Below are positions 6,381 to 6,825 of a stretch of 6,825 nucleotides of DNA, one piece after another; the stretch's first letter is position 1; each line of letters starts with the position of its first letter. The stretch is taken from contig JBQCDV010000013.1 of assembly GCA_051960855.1 (NCBI GenBank), forward strand, positions 1 through 6,825. Reading direction: 5' to 3'. This stretch comes from JBQCDV01 sp051960855 (lineage in GTDB: Bacteria; Actinomycetota; Actinomycetes; JAJZTN01). Under the pieces are notes generated by a model that saw only the letters and a list, made by a program, of their open reading frames with translations, searched no databases and was not told the DNA's origin. A program made the translations under genes and the position numbers.

Positions 6381-6447
6381 CCGCCTGGCGTCGGGGGCAC
6401 CGCCTGTCCGCGGGGGCACCGCCTGCCCGCGGGGCACCGCCTGCGCT
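6373..6447 (+). repeat. 19-bp tandem repeat, about four copies, starting in the tRNA acceptor arm
   Basis: Units start at 6373, 6392, 6411 and 6430. All share CGGGG(G)CACCGCCTG; the first three are 19 bp and differ only in the last four bases (GCGT, TCCG, CCCG). The fourth has lost one G. The first unit begins with the tRNA-Arg 3' acceptor strand, discriminator A and the two following C residues, so each later unit copies that 3' end. Slippage or repeated duplication is the simplest origin. Confidence 0.9.
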
Positions 6448-6489
6448 ATCCCGCAGTTGTTGGCGTCCTTGCACGCTGATCGCTGCGGC

Positions 6490-6531
6490 TGTTGGAGCTC
6501 AGACACGCCCTGGCGTGCAGGAACTCCAACA
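6490..6531 (+). other. Compound inverted repeat downstream of the tRNA
   Basis: TGTTGGAG (6490-6497) pairs with CTCCAACA (6524-6531); after one C-A mismatch two more pairs follow. Inside is a second inverted repeat, CACGCC (6504-6509) with GGCGTG (6512-6517). The RNA could form a two-stage stem about 42 nt long. It could be part of the tRNA transcript's 3' end, a small RNA, or a protein site. There is no U-tract. Confidence 0.5.
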
Positions 6532-6553
6532 CCTGGGATCGGGAGCACCAACA

Positions 6554-6576
6554 GCTCCGGCCTCCGCCGCCGGAGC
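6554..6576 (+). terminator. 8-bp GC-rich hairpin, possible terminator between convergent genes
   Basis: GCTCCGGC (6554-6561) and GCCGGAGC (6569-6576) form a perfect 8-bp stem with a 7-nt loop (CTCCGCC). It lies between the tRNA and a convergent gene, where a terminator usable from either side would be expected. No U-tract follows on either strand, so the call is tentative. Confidence 0.35.
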
Positions 6577-6655
6577 GACCCCCGGAGACGCTGACAGGCC
6601 ACGCGCCGCCCCCGGAGCCCCGAGGAGACGGCACGTGACCCGCCGGACCAGCGAC

Positions 6656-6825
6656 TCACTCAGGCGAGCCGCTCTCCCACTGCTGGTCGCTCATCCGGAG
6701 CACGCGGACGCCCACGATCGTGATCGCCACCGCGATGAGGGCGAACCCGCTCCAGGTCTTCACCACACTGCCCGGGCCGTAGCCGACGACCCACCCGACC
6801 AGGGCGAGCAGCGCGGGGCGCCACG
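6656..6825 (-). CDS. C-terminal part of a membrane protein (5' end outside window)
   Basis: On the minus strand an open frame enters from the right edge (first whole codon at 6823-6821) and runs 55 codons to TGA at 6658-6656. Nearly every third position is G or C, as in the other genes here, which supports real coding. The peptide has two hydrophobic stretches, ALLALVGWVVGYG (residues 4-16 of the visible part) and SGFALIAVAITIVGVRVL (25-42), joined by a short loop (PGSVVKTW), and ends in a polar tail, RMSDQQWESGSPE. This is the pattern of the last two membrane helices of a small integral membrane protein with a hydrophilic C-terminus. No family is recognised from this fragment. It converges on the tRNA-Arg gene. 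The start codon, length and function cannot be seen. Confidence 0.7.
   Translation of the reverse strand, partial: WRPALLALVGWVVGYGPGSVVKTWSGFALIAVAITIVGVRVLRMSDQQWESGSPE

Larger units (their letters stand above)
6381..6655. other. Non-coding region between tRNA-Arg and the convergent membrane-protein gene
   Basis: No protein gene is supported in these 275 bases. The open frames here either run antisense through the tRNA or lack family-like sequence. The region holds repeat units 2-4 (6392-6447), two hairpins (6490-6531 and 6554-6576), and then a C/G-rich stretch leading to the stop codon of the minus-strand gene. Confidence 0.6.

Noticed and set aside
6188..6400. Minus-strand open frame of 70 codons containing ERIRTSDTRFRKPLLYPLS
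   Set aside because: This peptide is the antisense translation of the tRNA-Arg gene. It is a well-known false protein in databases. The frame covers the whole tRNA and has no other support.
6342..6659. Minus-strand open frame of 105 codons ending in CPREDSNLRHTV
   Set aside because: Its C-terminus is another antisense-tRNA artefact, and the rest crosses the tandem repeat and hairpins. There is no family-like sequence.
6646..6688. GACCAGC / GCTGGTC inverted repeat (6646-6652 and 6682-6688) around the end of the minus-strand gene
   Set aside because: It is only 7 bp with a 29-nt loop and partly within coding sequence. Such matches are expected by chance in GC-rich DNA.
1..6825. CRISPR arrays, insertion sequences, transposases or integrases
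   Set aside because: No regularly spaced repeat-spacer pattern, terminal inverted repeats or recombinase-like protein was seen. The only tandem array is the 19-bp tRNA-end repeat, which has no spacers.

Overview
The window looks like chromosomal DNA from a high-GC actinobacterium. Coding regions have almost exclusively G or C at third codon positions, and the acyl-CoA dehydrogenase-family gene appears to have a leaderless-type start. The lineage is otherwise unresolved; a Micrococcales-type organism is a guess.

Layout: (1) Positions 1-4312 hold a tight plus-strand run that continues from upstream of the window. It consists of the last codons of an unseen gene, an ApbE-type flavin transferase (15-839), a family-2 glycosyltransferase fused to a GtrA-type membrane domain (861-2189), and a large multi-pass family-39-type glycosyltransferase with glycine-rich linkers and a C-terminal soluble domain (2186-4312). 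The first junction is a TGATG overlap, the second a 21-nt gap and the third an ATGA overlap, so this looks like one operon. (2) A near-perfect 21-bp hairpin (4332-4380) closes the operon. (3) A separate monocistronic gene, aidB (4465-6177), probably has its own promoter and a leaderless mRNA. (4) A tRNA-Arg(CCU) lies at 6308-6380. Its 3' acceptor strand is the first unit of a 19-bp tandem repeat of about four copies. (5) A non-coding stretch with two hairpins follows. The window ends in the 3' end of a convergent minus-strand membrane-protein gene (6656-6825).

How the genes work together: the two glycosyltransferase genes fit a three-component extracytoplasmic glycosylation pathway. The GT2 domain would load a sugar onto a polyprenyl phosphate, the fused GtrA domain would move it across the membrane, and the GT39-type protein would transfer it to an external acceptor such as a cell-wall polymer, protein or lipid. 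ApbE would attach FMN covalently to a partner flavoprotein, which probably lies upstream outside the window; its link to the glycosylation pair is unknown. AidB belongs to the alkylation-response branch of the acyl-CoA dehydrogenase family and seems functionally separate.

Nothing in the window is clearly a new system. The points most worth a second look are the GT2-GtrA fusion with its GT39 partner, the tRNA-3'-end tandem repeat, and the large hairpin with self-palindromic arms.
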